NCBI GenBank assembly: GCA_003156805.1
Contig: PMHV01000059.1
Coordinates: 353,203 to 417,202 of the forward strand
From: Acidobacteriaceae bacterium
GTDB lineage: Bacteria; Acidobacteriota; Terriglobia; Terriglobales; Acidobacteriaceae
DNA: 64,000 bases
Direction of reading: 5' to 3'
In this document: one piece after another, positions 18,419 through 28,037 of the stretch
Position numbering within the stretch: position 1 is the first letter of the stretch
How the letters are laid out: the number at the start of each line of letters is the position of its first letter
The notes under the pieces: generated by a model
Database searches by the model: none
Seen by the model: only the letters and a program-made list of their open reading frames with translations
Told to the model about the DNA's origin: nothing
Made by a program: the position numbers and the translations under genes

Positions 18419-19921
18419 CTATTTCTTGGGCTCGATGGCAATGAGCCGGTGTTTCGCCTGCCACTCCTGATCAGGATACTTCCCGCCGGCGGTGTTAAGG
18501 AAGAGGTGATAGTTGGCCGCGGCTTGTTTGTAGTCGCGCAGATGATCGAAGGCCGAAGCTCGCAGGAAGTAGGTGATGGGGATCTCCGGCAGAAATTTTG
18601 CTCGCGCCTGAAGCGCGCGAATCACCATCGGATAATCCTTTTGCTCCTCCGCACCAAATGCCAGGTCACCATAGGCCTCGCCGAAAGCCGGCTTGATCTT
18701 TACCGTGACCAGAAACTCTTGCTCCGCTTGGGCGTATTTCTTCTGTCGCAGAAGGGCTTGGCCTAAGCCGCGGTGAAGCTGCGCGTCGTTCGGATTCGCG
18801 GCCACCAGAGCGCGGTAGGAAGCTTCCGCCTGATCGTTCTTGCCGACTGCGGCGTAAAGGTCGGCAAGGTCGCGCCGCGCGGAAGCGTCGCCGGGAGCAA
18901 GCTTGATTCCCACCTGCAACTCTGCGATGGCGTCGTCGTTCTTGCCCTCCGCTGCGAGAACACGCCCCAGTTGAATGTGGGCCGGAGCATACATGGCTTG
19001 CCCAGCCAGCAGTTTGCGCAGATAGTCTACAGCTTCCGGGAAGCGCCGCCCGTGCATGTAAATGTTGGCCAGCCCGATAAGAGCATCCGAAGACTGCAGA
19101 TCGAGCGCGAGCGCCTGCTTGTACTCTTTCTCAGCGTCGGCGTATTTCTCTTCGCCTTCCAACAACCGGCCAGCTGCAAGGTGCGGCTCCGCCTCCGTTG
19201 GCTGAAGACTGGCCGCTTGTTGATAAGCCGCAAGGGCATCCTCAGGCTTTGATTTCTCCATTACCTGCCCCAGAGAAAGCCACGCGCGGAAATGACCCTC
19301 CGCCGCGTGGCTCGTAGGTTTGAGCAGCGTTGCCGCGCGCAGAAACTGTTCGGCGTCCGGCTGACTCGTCTTCGCCAGTTGCAGACCCAGATTCAGATTC
19401 GATTCGAAAACATCGGGCTTGGCGGCGACCGATTTTCGATAAGATGCAATCGATTCGTCCATTTTGCCAAGTTCGTTTTCGACGAAACCCAAGTCGAACC
19501 AGGCAACGTAGTTTTTAGGATATTGACTGACGACCTTTTGCAACAGCGGCTCCGCCGCCACGTAATCCTGTTTCTGAATCGAATTCTCAGCGTGAGTGAG
19601 TTCGAGCGGCTCATCGTCCTCGACAGCAATCCTGGAGTGGCGGATGGTTCGGCTGGAGTCGGGCCCGGTCTTCTTGTGAATAGGCTTACTGGAAGAGGCT
19701 CCTTCAGCATCTTGAGAAACCTGATCTTCAGGTTCAGCAGAAGTCGTGCTTGAAGCCTGGGACGCCGAAGTCGGTGCCGTCGATCTTTGCGACGTCGAGG
19801 TTTGAGACGAGGAGGTCTGCGACGAGGTTTGCGGCGAACTCTGGCTGGCATCCTGCGCAACTGCAGGCACTACGGCCACCAGCGCCCCTAGCGCCAACCC
19901 AGCCGCTCTAAGCTTTCTCAT
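18419..19921 (-). CDS. Secreted tetratricopeptide-repeat protein
   Basis: About 500 aa from ATG 19921 ([23 protein letters not shown], a signal peptide). A Ser/Thr/Gln-rich low-complexity segment (about residues 20-75) is followed by TPR helices to the C-terminus, with repeated A-x-x-x-Y-x-x-A-L and L-G-x-x-L patterns. Predicted to act in the envelope as a protein-protein scaffold; partner unknown. Its start overlaps the uvrA stop by 14 bp, and two small secreted proteins follow closely, so the four genes may form one transcript. Confidence 0.85.
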   Translation of the reverse strand: MRKLRAAGLALGALVAVVPAVAQDASQSSPQTSSQTSSSQTSTSQRSTAPTSASQASSTTSAEPEDQVSQDAEGASSSKPIHKKTGPDSSRTIRHSRIAVEDDEPLELTHAENSIQKQDYVAAEPLLQKVVSQYPKNYVAWFDLGFVENELGKMDESIASYRKSVAAKPDVFESNLNLGLQLAKTSQPDAEQFLRAATLLKPTSHAAEGHFRAWLSLGQVMEKSKPEDALAAYQQAASLQPTEAEPHLAAGRLLEGEEKYADAEKEYKQALALDLQSSDALIGLANIYMHGRRFPEAVDYLRKLLAGQAMYAPAHIQLGRVLAAEGKNDDAIAELQVGIKLAPGDASARRDLADLYAAVGKNDQAEASYRALVAANPNDAQLHRGLGQALLRQKKYAQAEQEFLVTVKIKPAFGEAYGDLAFGAEEQKDYPMVIRALQARAKFLPEIPITYFLRASAFDHLRDYKQAAANYHLFLNTAGGKYPDQEWQAKHRLIAIEPKK

Positions 19922-22900
19922 TGGAATGCGACACCACATTGCCGTTCGCATGCGTGCCACTTGCCCGTGTGCCGTTCAGAATACGCGCCAGATACTGCCC
20001 GGTGTAGGAATTCGGCAGTTTCGCAATCGCCTCCGGCGGCCCCGCTCCCACAATGTTTCCGCCGCGCGATCCTCCCTCCGGGCCCAGATCGATCACCCAG
20101 TCGGCGGTCTTGATCACCTCAAGATTATGCTCGATCACAAGGATCGAACCTCCCGCATCGATCAGACGGCGGAACGCCGCCAGTAGTTTGCTCACATCAT
20201 CGAAGTGCAGTCCGGTGGTGGGCTCGTCGAAAATATAAAGCATACGGCGCTTGATTCGCATTGCGTCGGGTCTTGCACCTCGGGGACGCCCGATTTCACG
20301 TGCCGCGGGTTGCAGATGAGCGGCCAGCTTCATTCGCTGCGCTTCACCGCCGGAGAGTGTGGTGGCCGACTGGCCCAGCCGCAAATATCCCAACCCCACT
20401 TCTTCCAGCACTCGCAGCTTCTCGCTCACCTTGGGTATCTCGGCGAAAAACTTCAGCGCCTCCTTCACCGTGAGATTGAGAACTTCATGGATGTTCTTTC
20501 CACGGTAGCGAACCTCAAGAACCTGCGGCTTATACCGCGTGCCTTTGCACTCTTCGCAGATCAGTTCAACGTCGGCGAGAAACTGCATCTCCACCGTAAC
20601 CGTGCCGTCTCCCTGGCAGACCTCGCAGCGTCCGCCCGGAATGTTGAAAGAGAAATGGCCGGAAGAAAAGCTGCGCTTCTTGGCTTCGGGCAGGGAAGCA
20701 AACAGATCGCGAATCGCATCGAAGGCCTTGATATAGGTCACCGGGTTCGACCGCGGCGTACGTCCGATCGGTGACTGATCGACAAGAACCACCTCGTCAA
20801 AGAACTCCTCGCCTTCAATGCTCTCCCACATCGCCGAATTTGTCGCCGTGCCATTCAAGGGCTGCTTCTTGGCCTGCGCCAGAGCCTGATAGAGCACTTG
20901 GTGCAGCAGCGTCGACTTGCCCGAGCCGGATACTCCCGTGATCGCCACAATCATTCCCAGCGGAATGCTGACGTCGATGCCTTTTAGATTATTCGCGCGC
21001 GCTCCGCGAATCGTGATCTGCTGCCTGCCCGGCTTCCTGCGCACGGCAGGGAACTGAATGCGCAGCTCCCCCGCGAGATAGCGTCCAGTCAACGAAGCCG
21101 GATTACGCCGGATTTCCTCGTAGGTTCCTGCAGCCACAAGTTTCCCGCCGTGTTCACCCGCGCCCGGCCCCAGATCGAGAATGCGATCCGCCGTCCGCAT
21201 AATGTCGGGGTCGTGTTCCACTACCAGAATCGTGTTTCCCAGATCTCGCAGATCGTGAAGAATCTTGATCAGCCGCCGCGTATCGCGGCTGTGCAGGCCG
21301 ATCGAGGGCTCGTCGAGAACATAAAGCGTGCCCACAAGCCGCGAACCCAGCGAGGTTGCCAGTTGAATTCGCTGCGCTTCGCCGCCCGACAAAGTCGAAG
21401 AGAGACGGTCCAGCGTCAGGTATTCGAGGCCCACGTCGTTGAGAAAGCGCAGCCGTTCGCGAATCTCCTGCAGCAGCTTATCGGCAATTCCGGCTTCCTG
21501 CACGCTTAACTCGACCTGATCGAAGAATTTCGCGGCGTCCTCTACCGTCATCGCGCAGATTTCGCAAATGTTGCGGCCGTTGATCTTGACTTGCCGCGCT
21601 TCCAGCCGCAGGCGTGTGCCGTTGCAGGCCGAGCAGGTCGAGTATCCCCGGTAGCGGCTCAGGAACACGCGCACATGCAGCTTGTATTTCTTGCGTTCCA
21701 GATACTGGAAGAAGCCGCGCACGCCGAGGAATGTTCTTTCGCCATCCAACACAAGCTGCTGATGCTCCGGCTCAAGTTCAGCCCAAGCCACATCCAGCGG
21801 AATGCCGGACTGCTTGGCAAATCGCTTCAGATCGGTAAACAACGGCCGGTATTTGGGCTTGGTCCACGGCTCAATGGCGCCCTCGCCCAGCGATTTGGTC
21901 TTGTCGGGAATCACGAGGTCGAGGTCGAAATCAATCGTGTTGCCGAATCCCTGGCAGCGGGGACAAGCGCCGTAAGGATTGTTGAACGAAAACAGCCGCG
22001 GCTCCGGCTCCTCGTAGCGCAAATGACAGTCCTTGCATTCGAAACGTTGGGCAAAGCGCAACTGGCGGGCCTGCTGATCGTCGTGCGGCGGAATGTCGAA
22101 AATCACCTCGCCCGATTCGCGATACGCGGTTTCGATCGCATCCACGATGCGGGAGCGCACCTCAGAACTCAGCGTAAGTCGATCCACCAATACAAATACC
22201 GGCTGGCTGAAATCCACATCCAACAACGACTCCGGCGTGGAAAATTCAAACACCTGGCCGGGTTGATCGTCATGCGGCTGATCGTCATGCGGCTGATCGT
22301 CATGCGCCTGATCGTTATGCGATTGATAAAGCCGATTGAAACCCGCCTTGCGCAGATCGAACAATCTCGTCTTCAGTTCATCAGTCAATTGCGCCGGCCC
22401 TGCTCCTGGTTTCGCCTTCTTCGCTTTTCGTCCGCGGCTGGGCCTGCTCTGAGGTTCAGCAAGAACTTCCCGCTGCAACGGGAAGAGAACTTGCAGCCGC
22501 GTTTCCGCTTCGAGCGCGAGTATCGCGTCCGCGACTTCGTCCACCGTGTCCTTTTTCACTTCGCGCCCGCAGTTCGCACAATAAGTGCGGCCGACGCGGG
22601 CGAAAAGCAGTCGCAGGTAGTCATAGATTTCCGTGGCTGTCGCCACCGTCGATCTGGGATTGCGCGTCGTATTTTTCTGCCGGATCGCCACCGCCGGCGC
22701 AATGCCGTCGATGCTGTCGGCGTCCGGCTTCTCGATGCGCTCCAGAAATTGTCGCGCGTACGCCGAAAGCGACTCCACATAGCGGCGCTGCCCCTCGGCA
22801 TAGATAGTGTCGAAAGCAAGCGAGGACTTCCCCGAACCGGAGACCCCGGTAACAACCGTCAGCGTATTGTGGGGAACCTCAAAATCAATATTCTTGAGGT

Positions 22901-22943
22901 TATGGACGCGGGCCCCGCGAACAATAATGCTTTCCGTGGACAT
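19908..22943 (-). CDS. uvrA: Excinuclease ABC subunit A
   Basis: Damage-recognition ATPase of nucleotide excision repair. At 1011 aa it is longer than the usual ~940. It shows both ABC halves: Walker [12 protein letters not shown] near the N-terminus and [11 protein letters not shown] in the second half, two LSGGEAQR signatures, and zinc fingers (CANCGR region, CKDC, CEVC...CEEC). An unusual insert near residues 205-230 is built of repeated His-Asp-Asp-Gln-Pro units, encoded by a 15-bp tandem repeat. ATG 22943 opens with [15 protein letters not shown], the normal N-terminus. Confidence 0.97.
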   Translation of the reverse strand: MSTESIIVRGARVHNLKNIDFEVPHNTLTVVTGVSGSGKSSLAFDTIYAEGQRRYVESLSAYARQFLERIEKPDADSIDGIAPAVAIRQKNTTRNPRSTVATATEIYDYLRLLFARVGRTYCANCGREVKKDTVDEVADAILALEAETRLQVLFPLQREVLAEPQSRPSRGRKAKKAKPGAGPAQLTDELKTRLFDLRKAGFNRLYQSHNDQAHDDQPHDDQPHDDQPGQVFEFSTPESLLDVDFSQPVFVLVDRLTLSSEVRSRIVDAIETAYRESGEVIFDIPPHDDQQARQLRFAQRFECKDCHLRYEEPEPRLFSFNNPYGACPRCQGFGNTIDFDLDLVIPDKTKSLGEGAIEPWTKPKYRPLFTDLKRFAKQSGIPLDVAWAELEPEHQQLVLDGERTFLGVRGFFQYLERKKYKLHVRVFLSRYRGYSTCSACNGTRLRLEARQVKINGRNICEICAMTVEDAAKFFDQVELSVQEAGIADKLLQEIRERLRFLNDVGLEYLTLDRLSSTLSGGEAQRIQLATSLGSRLVGTLYVLDEPSIGLHSRDTRRLIKILHDLRDLGNTILVVEHDPDIMRTADRILDLGPGAGEHGGKLVAAGTYEEIRRNPASLTGRYLAGELRIQFPAVRRKPGRQQITIRGARANNLKGIDVSIPLGMIVAITGVSGSGKSTLLHQVLYQALAQAKKQPLNGTATNSAMWESIEGEEFFDEVVLVDQSPIGRTPRSNPVTYIKAFDAIRDLFASLPEAKKRSFSSGHFSFNIPGGRCEVCQGDGTVTVEMQFLADVELICEECKGTRYKPQVLEVRYRGKNIHEVLNLTVKEALKFFAEIPKVSEKLRVLEEVGLGYLRLGQSATTLSGGEAQRMKLAAHLQPAAREIGRPRGARPDAMRIKRRMLYIFDEPTTGLHFDDVSKLLAAFRRLIDAGGSILVIEHNLEVIKTADWVIDLGPEGGSRGGNIVGAGPPEAIAKLPNSYTGQYLARILNGTRASGTHANGNVVSHSNEKA
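22264..22323 (-). repeat. 15-bp tandem repeat (4 units) inside uvrA
   Basis: Four adjacent units of TGATCGTCATGCGGC (plus-strand reading); the first two are identical, the third differs at one position and the fourth at three. Being a multiple of three, it keeps the frame and encodes a hydrophilic DDQPH repeat. Confidence 0.9.
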
Positions 22944-23087
22944 CGGCTAGAAAGAAGGCGGCGGCACAAGTCGGGCCCTGTAGACGCGCCACAGCGGCTT
23001 CCACGAGCGCTGCCGAATCTTTCTATTATAAAGCACGGTAACCACTGCCGGATGACCGCTCACATCGAAGGAAAGGTAAAGTTTTAA

Positions 23088-23354
23088 CTAGGGGCGGCCG
23101 TTGGGAGGTTCTTCGTTCTCTTGATCGCGGCGTTTGCCGTAGCGGAACGCAAAACCAACGCCGAACGTCAAAATTCCCAGCGGAGGAACCAGCATCACAA
23201 GAATCGCCTTGTTGAGCGCGCGCTGACCTTCCTTGGGCGTGCTCTTCGCAGTGGCATAGCACATGGCGCAAGCCTGTGAAAAAGCCGGCGCGGCAGCCAG
23301 ACCAATCCCCAGCAGCACTATCAGCGCGCCCAGTTTGCGGTTCAGCAGTCGCAT
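23088..23354 (-). CDS. Small membrane protein with CAMC motif, end of cox operon
   Basis: 88 aa. A signal peptide or first helix ([19 protein letters not shown]) is followed by [10 protein letters not shown], a CxxC motif just outside the membrane, then a second helix ([21 protein letters not shown]) and a charged tail. It is 13 nt downstream of coxD in the same direction. The CxxC and context suggest a role in oxidase assembly or copper/redox handling, but that is inference. Confidence 0.72.
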   Translation of the reverse strand: MRLLNRKLGALIVLLGIGLAAAPAFSQACAMCYATAKSTPKEGQRALNKAILVMLVPPLGILTFGVGFAFRYGKRRDQENEEPPNGRP

Positions 23355-23367
23355 TGTGTCCCAGACT

Positions 23368-23679
23368 TCACTTTACTCCCAGATGCAAGATCCGGTCTGC
23401 GTCGGGAAAGAAAAAGAAATACATGATGATGAAGCAGCCCACCACGGAAATCACAATCATCCAGCGCATCAGCGCGATCTCGAACTTCAAGTGCATGAAA
23501 TAGCCGACGATCAGCGCCGACTTGATTACCGAAAGGATCATCAGCGCTTCCAGCATCCGCACCGGCGCGAATATCTGCCGGTAGCCCAGCCACACCTCTA
23601 CCGCGGTCAAAACCAGGAGCGCGCCCCATACCCAGAAATACTGCCCCTTGCTGTCGTCGTGCGCCGCTGCATCGTGCAT
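23368..23679 (-). CDS. coxD: Cytochrome c oxidase subunit IV (prokaryotic type)
   Basis: 103 aa from ATG 23679, with AGGGG at good spacing. Three membrane helices ([61 protein letters not shown]) with the conserved [15 protein letters not shown] segment of the CoxD/CyoD-like family. A longer open frame extends upstream but overlaps coxC2 and lacks a matching N-terminus. Small structural subunit of the oxidase. Confidence 0.85.
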   Translation of the reverse strand: MHDAAAHDDSKGQYFWVWGALLVLTAVEVWLGYRQIFAPVRMLEALMILSVIKSALIVGYFMHLKFEIALMRWMIVISVVGCFIIMYFFFFPDADRILHLGVK

Positions 23680-23729
23680 CGTATTTTCCCCTGCGGCAGG
23701 AAATGCCGCTCGATGAGTTGCCCACTCCC

Positions 23730-24503
23730 TCAGATTTTCGTCGACATCAAATAAACCAGCGGAAAGATGAACATCCAAACCAAATCCACGAAGTGCCAAT
23801 ACAGTCCCGAAACTTCGACATCGTGCGCGTCGTAGACTTTCGGCTTCAGAAAAAGAATGATTGCCGACACGATCAATCCAATCCCCAGCGCGTGAATGCC
23901 ATAGTGAAAAACGTTGTCCGCCGGAATCAAGAAGTATCCCGCAATCCAGATGGCCGCCAGAACCGGCAGGAACCACTTGCGGAACGCAATCACGCCCAGG
24001 TAGATGACGCCGATGGTCACATGCAGCATGTGCATTCCGGTGAGCGTAAAGAACGTCCCGCCGAATTGCGGAACCGACGGAGCCCAGGGATTCGCAAACG
24101 GCGTCATTCCCTTGTCAATCAGGTGGGTCCATTCCAACCCGTGCAGCACGATGAAAGCTGTGCCGAACGCCATCGTCCCCAGCAGCCAATTGCGAGTCCA
24201 AGCCCGGTCGCCACGCCTCGCCGCCAACACGCCCAGCACCATGGTCAGCGAACTGGAGAGCAAACACGCCGTCATAATGGTCGCGTTGGTAATGCTTTCC
24301 ACCGCAAACGGCGTCGGCCATGCGGGATTCGAAATCCGGTTATAACTGAAAGCGAACAGCAACGCCCCAAAGGTGAGCGAATCGGAGGCCAGAAACAGCC
24401 ACATTCCCACCTTCTTCGAATACGCTCCAAACAGCGGAGCCTCATAAGCGCCCGCGAGTCCATGCCCCACAGCGGCGTCATGTTGCAGCGTGGCGTCAGC
24501 CAT
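23730..24503 (-). CDS. Heme-copper oxidase subunit III (second copy)
   Basis: 257-aa CoxC/CyoC-like protein with about six to seven helices; motifs WLFLASDSLTFGALLFAF, GTFFTLTGMHMLHVTIGVIYL and the C-terminal GLYWHFVDLVWMFIFPLVYL. Subunit III stabilises subunit I and its proton uptake. It follows another subunit III gene by 20 bp; the two differ in length and sequence, so this is not a recent duplication. Confidence 0.9.
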   Translation of the reverse strand: MADATLQHDAAVGHGLAGAYEAPLFGAYSKKVGMWLFLASDSLTFGALLFAFSYNRISNPAWPTPFAVESITNATIMTACLLSSSLTMVLGVLAARRGDRAWTRNWLLGTMAFGTAFIVLHGLEWTHLIDKGMTPFANPWAPSVPQFGGTFFTLTGMHMLHVTIGVIYLGVIAFRKWFLPVLAAIWIAGYFLIPADNVFHYGIHALGIGLIVSAIILFLKPKVYDAHDVEVSGLYWHFVDLVWMFIFPLVYLMSTKI

Positions 24504-24523
24504 TCCTCAGGTTCCCCTTTCGC

Positions 24524-25267
24524 TTATCGCGCGAATTCCAAAAACGCAAACACATAAATCCACAGCAACCCCATGAAATGCCAGTACCACGCTGTGACGT
24601 CCACGGCAATGCGCCGCGCCTCAACCGGTTTGCGCAGCAGGGAAGTCGCCGCCGCCCAAACAAGCGCGATGATTCCGCCCGCCAGGTGCACGGCGTGCGC
24701 TCCCGTCAGTAAATATACAAACGAACTGTTGGGATTGGTCGAGACAAAGAACCCGCGATTCTGCAATTCTCTCCACGCCAGCCCTTGGCCCACCAGAAAT
24801 CCAATGCCGAGAATCACCGTGATGCCCAGCCAGGGCAAGTGGTTCTCTTCTCCCAGCGAAACTCCGGGAATCGACTTAACCGGCGCCAGCGCGGCCTGGC
24901 GTGCATAGTCGCGGCGTGCCGCTTCAATGGTCACGCTGCTCAGCAGCAGAACACCTGTGTTGATCGCGAGCAGCACCCACGGCAGATTCACCCCGCCCCA
25001 GTCGCGGACGTAACTATTGCTGGCGCCGTCGAACATGGGCAATCCCTGGCGCACGATGTAAGCGCTGGTCAGTGAGATGAACAGCATGACGATGGGAGCG
25101 ATCAGGCAGATAAGCCCCAGCCGGGCTCGCCGCAGACGCTCGCCATAACCCGGGCCGCCATCGCCGCGTCTACCGTCGCCGCCTCCGGCCATAGGCGGCC
25201 TCGGCCGGTTTCCGCCGTGGCCCAGTTGCGAAGTATCTACCGGAGTGCTTGGAGTAAAAGTTGCCAT
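24524..25267 (-). CDS. ctaE: Heme-copper oxidase subunit III (first copy)
   Basis: 247 aa. The N-terminus is a Gly/Pro/Arg-rich cytoplasmic segment (about residues 1-45), then a helix LGLICLIAPIVMLFISLTSAYIV, further helices with FLVGQGLAWRELQ, LTGAHAVHLAGGIIALVWA and the C-terminal WYWHFMGLLWIYVFAFL. The histidines and GAHAVH motif are family-typical. It begins 14 nt after the coxA stop. Confidence 0.9.
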   Translation of the reverse strand: MATFTPSTPVDTSQLGHGGNRPRPPMAGGGDGRRGDGGPGYGERLRRARLGLICLIAPIVMLFISLTSAYIVRQGLPMFDGASNSYVRDWGGVNLPWVLLAINTGVLLLSSVTIEAARRDYARQAALAPVKSIPGVSLGEENHLPWLGITVILGIGFLVGQGLAWRELQNRGFFVSTNPNSSFVYLLTGAHAVHLAGGIIALVWAAATSLLRKPVEARRIAVDVTAWYWHFMGLLWIYVFAFLEFAR

Positions 25268-25281
25268 ACCAACAGGATACT

Positions 25282-27012
25282 TCAGTGCGCCGAAGCGCTC
25301 ACCGGATCAGTCTGCATCACGTAGTCGCGCGGTGCGCCTGGCACAGCGTACTCATATGGACCATGGTTCACTACCGGCGTCACCCCGCCAAAGTTGTCGT
25401 GCGGAGGCGGAGTCGCGGTCGTCCACTCCAATGTCGTGGACTGCCACGGGTTATCGCTCGCCTTCGGCCCCTTAAACATGCTCCAGAAAAGGTTGATCAC
25501 GAAGATGAGTTGCGCGCTGATGGTGATGATCGCCGCGTAGGTTATGAACGTTTGCAAAGGAATCAGCTTAGCCTGGTAAGCGACTTCCGTGAATTGTGAG
25601 TAACGCCGCGTCTGTCCCGCCATGCCGAGATAGTGCATGGGCATAAAAATGGCATAAGTCCCGGCGAGAGTGATGAAGAAGTGGATTCGGCCCAGCGTTT
25701 CGTTCATCATGCGACCGAACATCTTCGGAAACCAATAATAAGTCGCCGCAAAGATCCCGAAGATCGCCGCTACACCCATGATCAGGTGGAAGTGGCCCAC
25801 CACAAAATAAGTGTCGTGCAGTTGAATATCGAGCACCGGCTGCGCCAGAAATGGCCCGCTCAATCCGCCCGAGACGAACAGCGAAACAAACCCGATCGCA
25901 TACAGCATCGGCGTCTGGAAGCGGATGCGGCCCTTGTGCATCGTGCCCAGCCAATTGAACGTCTTAATGGCCGAGGGCACGCCGATGCACATGGTCAGAA
26001 TCGAGAAAGCAAAAGCCGAATACGGGCTCATGCCGCTCATGAACATGTGATGGCCCCAAACCATGAATCCGAACAAGCCAATCGAAAGCATGGCGTAAAC
26101 CATTGCCTTGTATCCGAAAATCGGCTTGCGCGAAAATGTCGAAAGAATTTGCGACGTCACGCCCATGCCCGGAAGAATTGCGATGTACACCTCGGGATGT
26201 CCGAAGAACCAGAACAAATGCTGCCACAACAGCGGCGAACCGCCTTTGTGGCCGAGCACCTGCCCATTCACCACAATCAGCGGAACATAAAAGCTGGTGC
26301 CGAGGTTGCGATCCATCAGCAGAAGAATCCCCGCCGAAAGCAGCACTCCGAACGCGAGCAGCCCGAGAATCGCCGTGATGAACCACGACCACACCGTCAG
26401 CGGCATGCGCATCAGCGACATGCCCTTGGCCCGCAGGTCCAGAGTCGTGGTAATAAAATTCAGCGCGCCCATTAGCGAGGCAATGCAGAAGATGGCGATG
26501 CTGGTAATCCACAAATCCGCGCCGAGCCCTTCACCCGGTCCCGCCGATTGCACCGCGCTCAGCGGCGGATATCCCGTCCACCCATGCAGCGGCGCGCCGC
26601 CGGTAACGAAGAAAGCGGCAATGATCACCACGAAAGCCACAAACGTGGTCCAGAACGAAAGCATGTTCAGCACCGGAAACGCCATGTCCGGCGCCCCAAT
26701 TTGAATCGGCAGAAAGTAGTTTCCGAATCCTCCCTGCGGCGCCGTAGTCAGCACGAAAAACACCATGATGGTGCCGTGCATGGTGAGCAGGCTGAGATAC
26801 GTCTCCGGCTTGATCTCGCCCACCAGCGGCAGCACGGCTGCGGGCCACACCATGTGAATGCGCATGAGCAGGGAAAGAAACATCCCCACAAACACCGCCG
26901 TCAGCGCCAGAAAAAAATACTGCATGCCGATCACTTTGTGATCGAGGCTGAAAATATACTTCCGGATGAAACCCTGAGGAGCGTGCGCGTGAATCGTAGC
27001 CGGGGTCGCCAT
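25282..27012 (-). CDS. ctaD: Cytochrome c oxidase subunit I
   Basis: Catalytic heme a/heme a3-CuB subunit, inner membrane. 576 aa from ATG 27012 (MATPATIHAHAPQG), which begins 1 nt after the coxB stop; an upstream extension inside coxB is spurious. Motifs: LTMHGTIMVFF, the CuB/tyrosine cross-link loop FGHPEVYIAILPG (A-type oxidase), WGHHMFMSG and the distal histidines in DTYFVVGHFHLIMG. Twelve helices expected. Confidence 0.97.
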   Translation of the reverse strand: MATPATIHAHAPQGFIRKYIFSLDHKVIGMQYFFLALTAVFVGMFLSLLMRIHMVWPAAVLPLVGEIKPETYLSLLTMHGTIMVFFVLTTAPQGGFGNYFLPIQIGAPDMAFPVLNMLSFWTTFVAFVVIIAAFFVTGGAPLHGWTGYPPLSAVQSAGPGEGLGADLWITSIAIFCIASLMGALNFITTTLDLRAKGMSLMRMPLTVWSWFITAILGLLAFGVLLSAGILLLMDRNLGTSFYVPLIVVNGQVLGHKGGSPLLWQHLFWFFGHPEVYIAILPGMGVTSQILSTFSRKPIFGYKAMVYAMLSIGLFGFMVWGHHMFMSGMSPYSAFAFSILTMCIGVPSAIKTFNWLGTMHKGRIRFQTPMLYAIGFVSLFVSGGLSGPFLAQPVLDIQLHDTYFVVGHFHLIMGVAAIFGIFAATYYWFPKMFGRMMNETLGRIHFFITLAGTYAIFMPMHYLGMAGQTRRYSQFTEVAYQAKLIPLQTFITYAAIITISAQLIFVINLFWSMFKGPKASDNPWQSTTLEWTTATPPPHDNFGGVTPVVNHGPYEYAVPGAPRDYVMQTDPVSASAH

Positions 27013-27013
27013 G

Positions 27014-27820
27014 TTATTGTTTCTCCGCCTCCCGTGCCGCCAGCCACTTGTCGAAATCCTCCTGGCTGACCACGTGTACCATGCCGTGCATCTTGTAGTG
27101 GCCCAGGCCGCAAAGTTCGGCGCACGCAATTTCGTACTCGCCGATCACCGTTGGCCGGAAGTGCATGTGGATGTTCAGTCCGGGCACTGTGTCCTGTTTG
27201 AAGCGCAGCGACGGAACAAAGAAGCTGTGAATCACATCTACCGAGCGCAGGCTCACGTCGATCTCGCGGTCCACCGGCAGATACATCGTGCCCGTCACGA
27301 TGTCGTCCTTTGCATCGGGATCGGACGTGACGATCCCAAGAGCCGCTTCGCCTCCAGCCGAGGGATCCATCAGCTTGACGCTGGTTGGCGCAAAGTGCCC
27401 ATCCGGCCCCGGATAACGGAAGTACCACGCAAACTGCATCCCCGTCACCTCAACCTTCACCGCATCGGCTGCCGGAGGATCAAACCGCTGGCTGGCCCAC
27501 ACCCGGCTGCCCATCAGGTTCAGTCCGATAAACAATATTGCCGTCAGCACCGTCCACACAATTTCCAGACGACCGTTCCCGTGGGAATACTGCGCTGGCG
27601 CAGCCGAAGCATGTTCGCGATATCTCCACGCGAAATAGCCCAGCGAGAGTTGCGCCGCCACAAAAATGATTCCCATCAGCACGAAGGTGAGGGCGAATTG
27701 ATGGTCGATGAAGCCGGCAGCCTCCGCCGCTCCCGGCGGTAACCACCAGGTCTTGGCCACAAAGAAGTACGTGCTGACGAACGTAATCAGCCAGATTAAG
27801 CCGAGTAACGCGAGGCCCAT
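27014..27820 (-). CDS. ctaC: Cytochrome c oxidase subunit II
   Basis: CuA-bearing subunit. 268 aa, two N-terminal helices (LLGLIWLITFVSTYFFVA; LMGIIFVAAQLSLGYFA), a third helix near residues 90-108, then the periplasmic cupredoxin domain. CuA ligands are visible: His in VDVIHSFFVPSLR and CAELCGLGHYKMHG. No fused cytochrome c domain is present. First gene of the oxidase operon; no convincing promoter recognised in the 217 bp upstream. Confidence 0.95.
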   Translation of the reverse strand: MGLALLGLIWLITFVSTYFFVAKTWWLPPGAAEAAGFIDHQFALTFVLMGIIFVAAQLSLGYFAWRYREHASAAPAQYSHGNGRLEIVWTVLTAILFIGLNLMGSRVWASQRFDPPAADAVKVEVTGMQFAWYFRYPGPDGHFAPTSVKLMDPSAGGEAALGIVTSDPDAKDDIVTGTMYLPVDREIDVSLRSVDVIHSFFVPSLRFKQDTVPGLNIHMHFRPTVIGEYEIACAELCGLGHYKMHGMVHVVSQEDFDKWLAAREAEKQ

Positions 27821-28037
27821 TCCCTAGTCCTCCCAACACGAAACAAAGCCGCGAAACGATTTCCCCAAGGCGATTGTCGCGCTCGATCAGCGCGAGCAAC
27901 CGGCGAGTGTACCACAGCCCCATCCAAGAAACGCAACAACGTTCTGCAACAACATGGTGCAAGAAAAAATTGCAGGCACCGCCGCGGCCAAAATTTCTCG
28001 ATCCGTGAGAATCCCCGCAAATCCGTGGCGAATGAAT

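Noticed and set aside
21591-23087. Long open frame (498 codons) on the plus strand opposite uvrA
   Set aside because: Antisense to a well-conserved gene, Arg/His-rich and without motifs; a GC-rich shadow frame.
27013-27129. 39-residue N-terminal extension of cytochrome oxidase subunit I
   Set aside because: Lies inside coxB; the ATG at 27012 gives the normal start.
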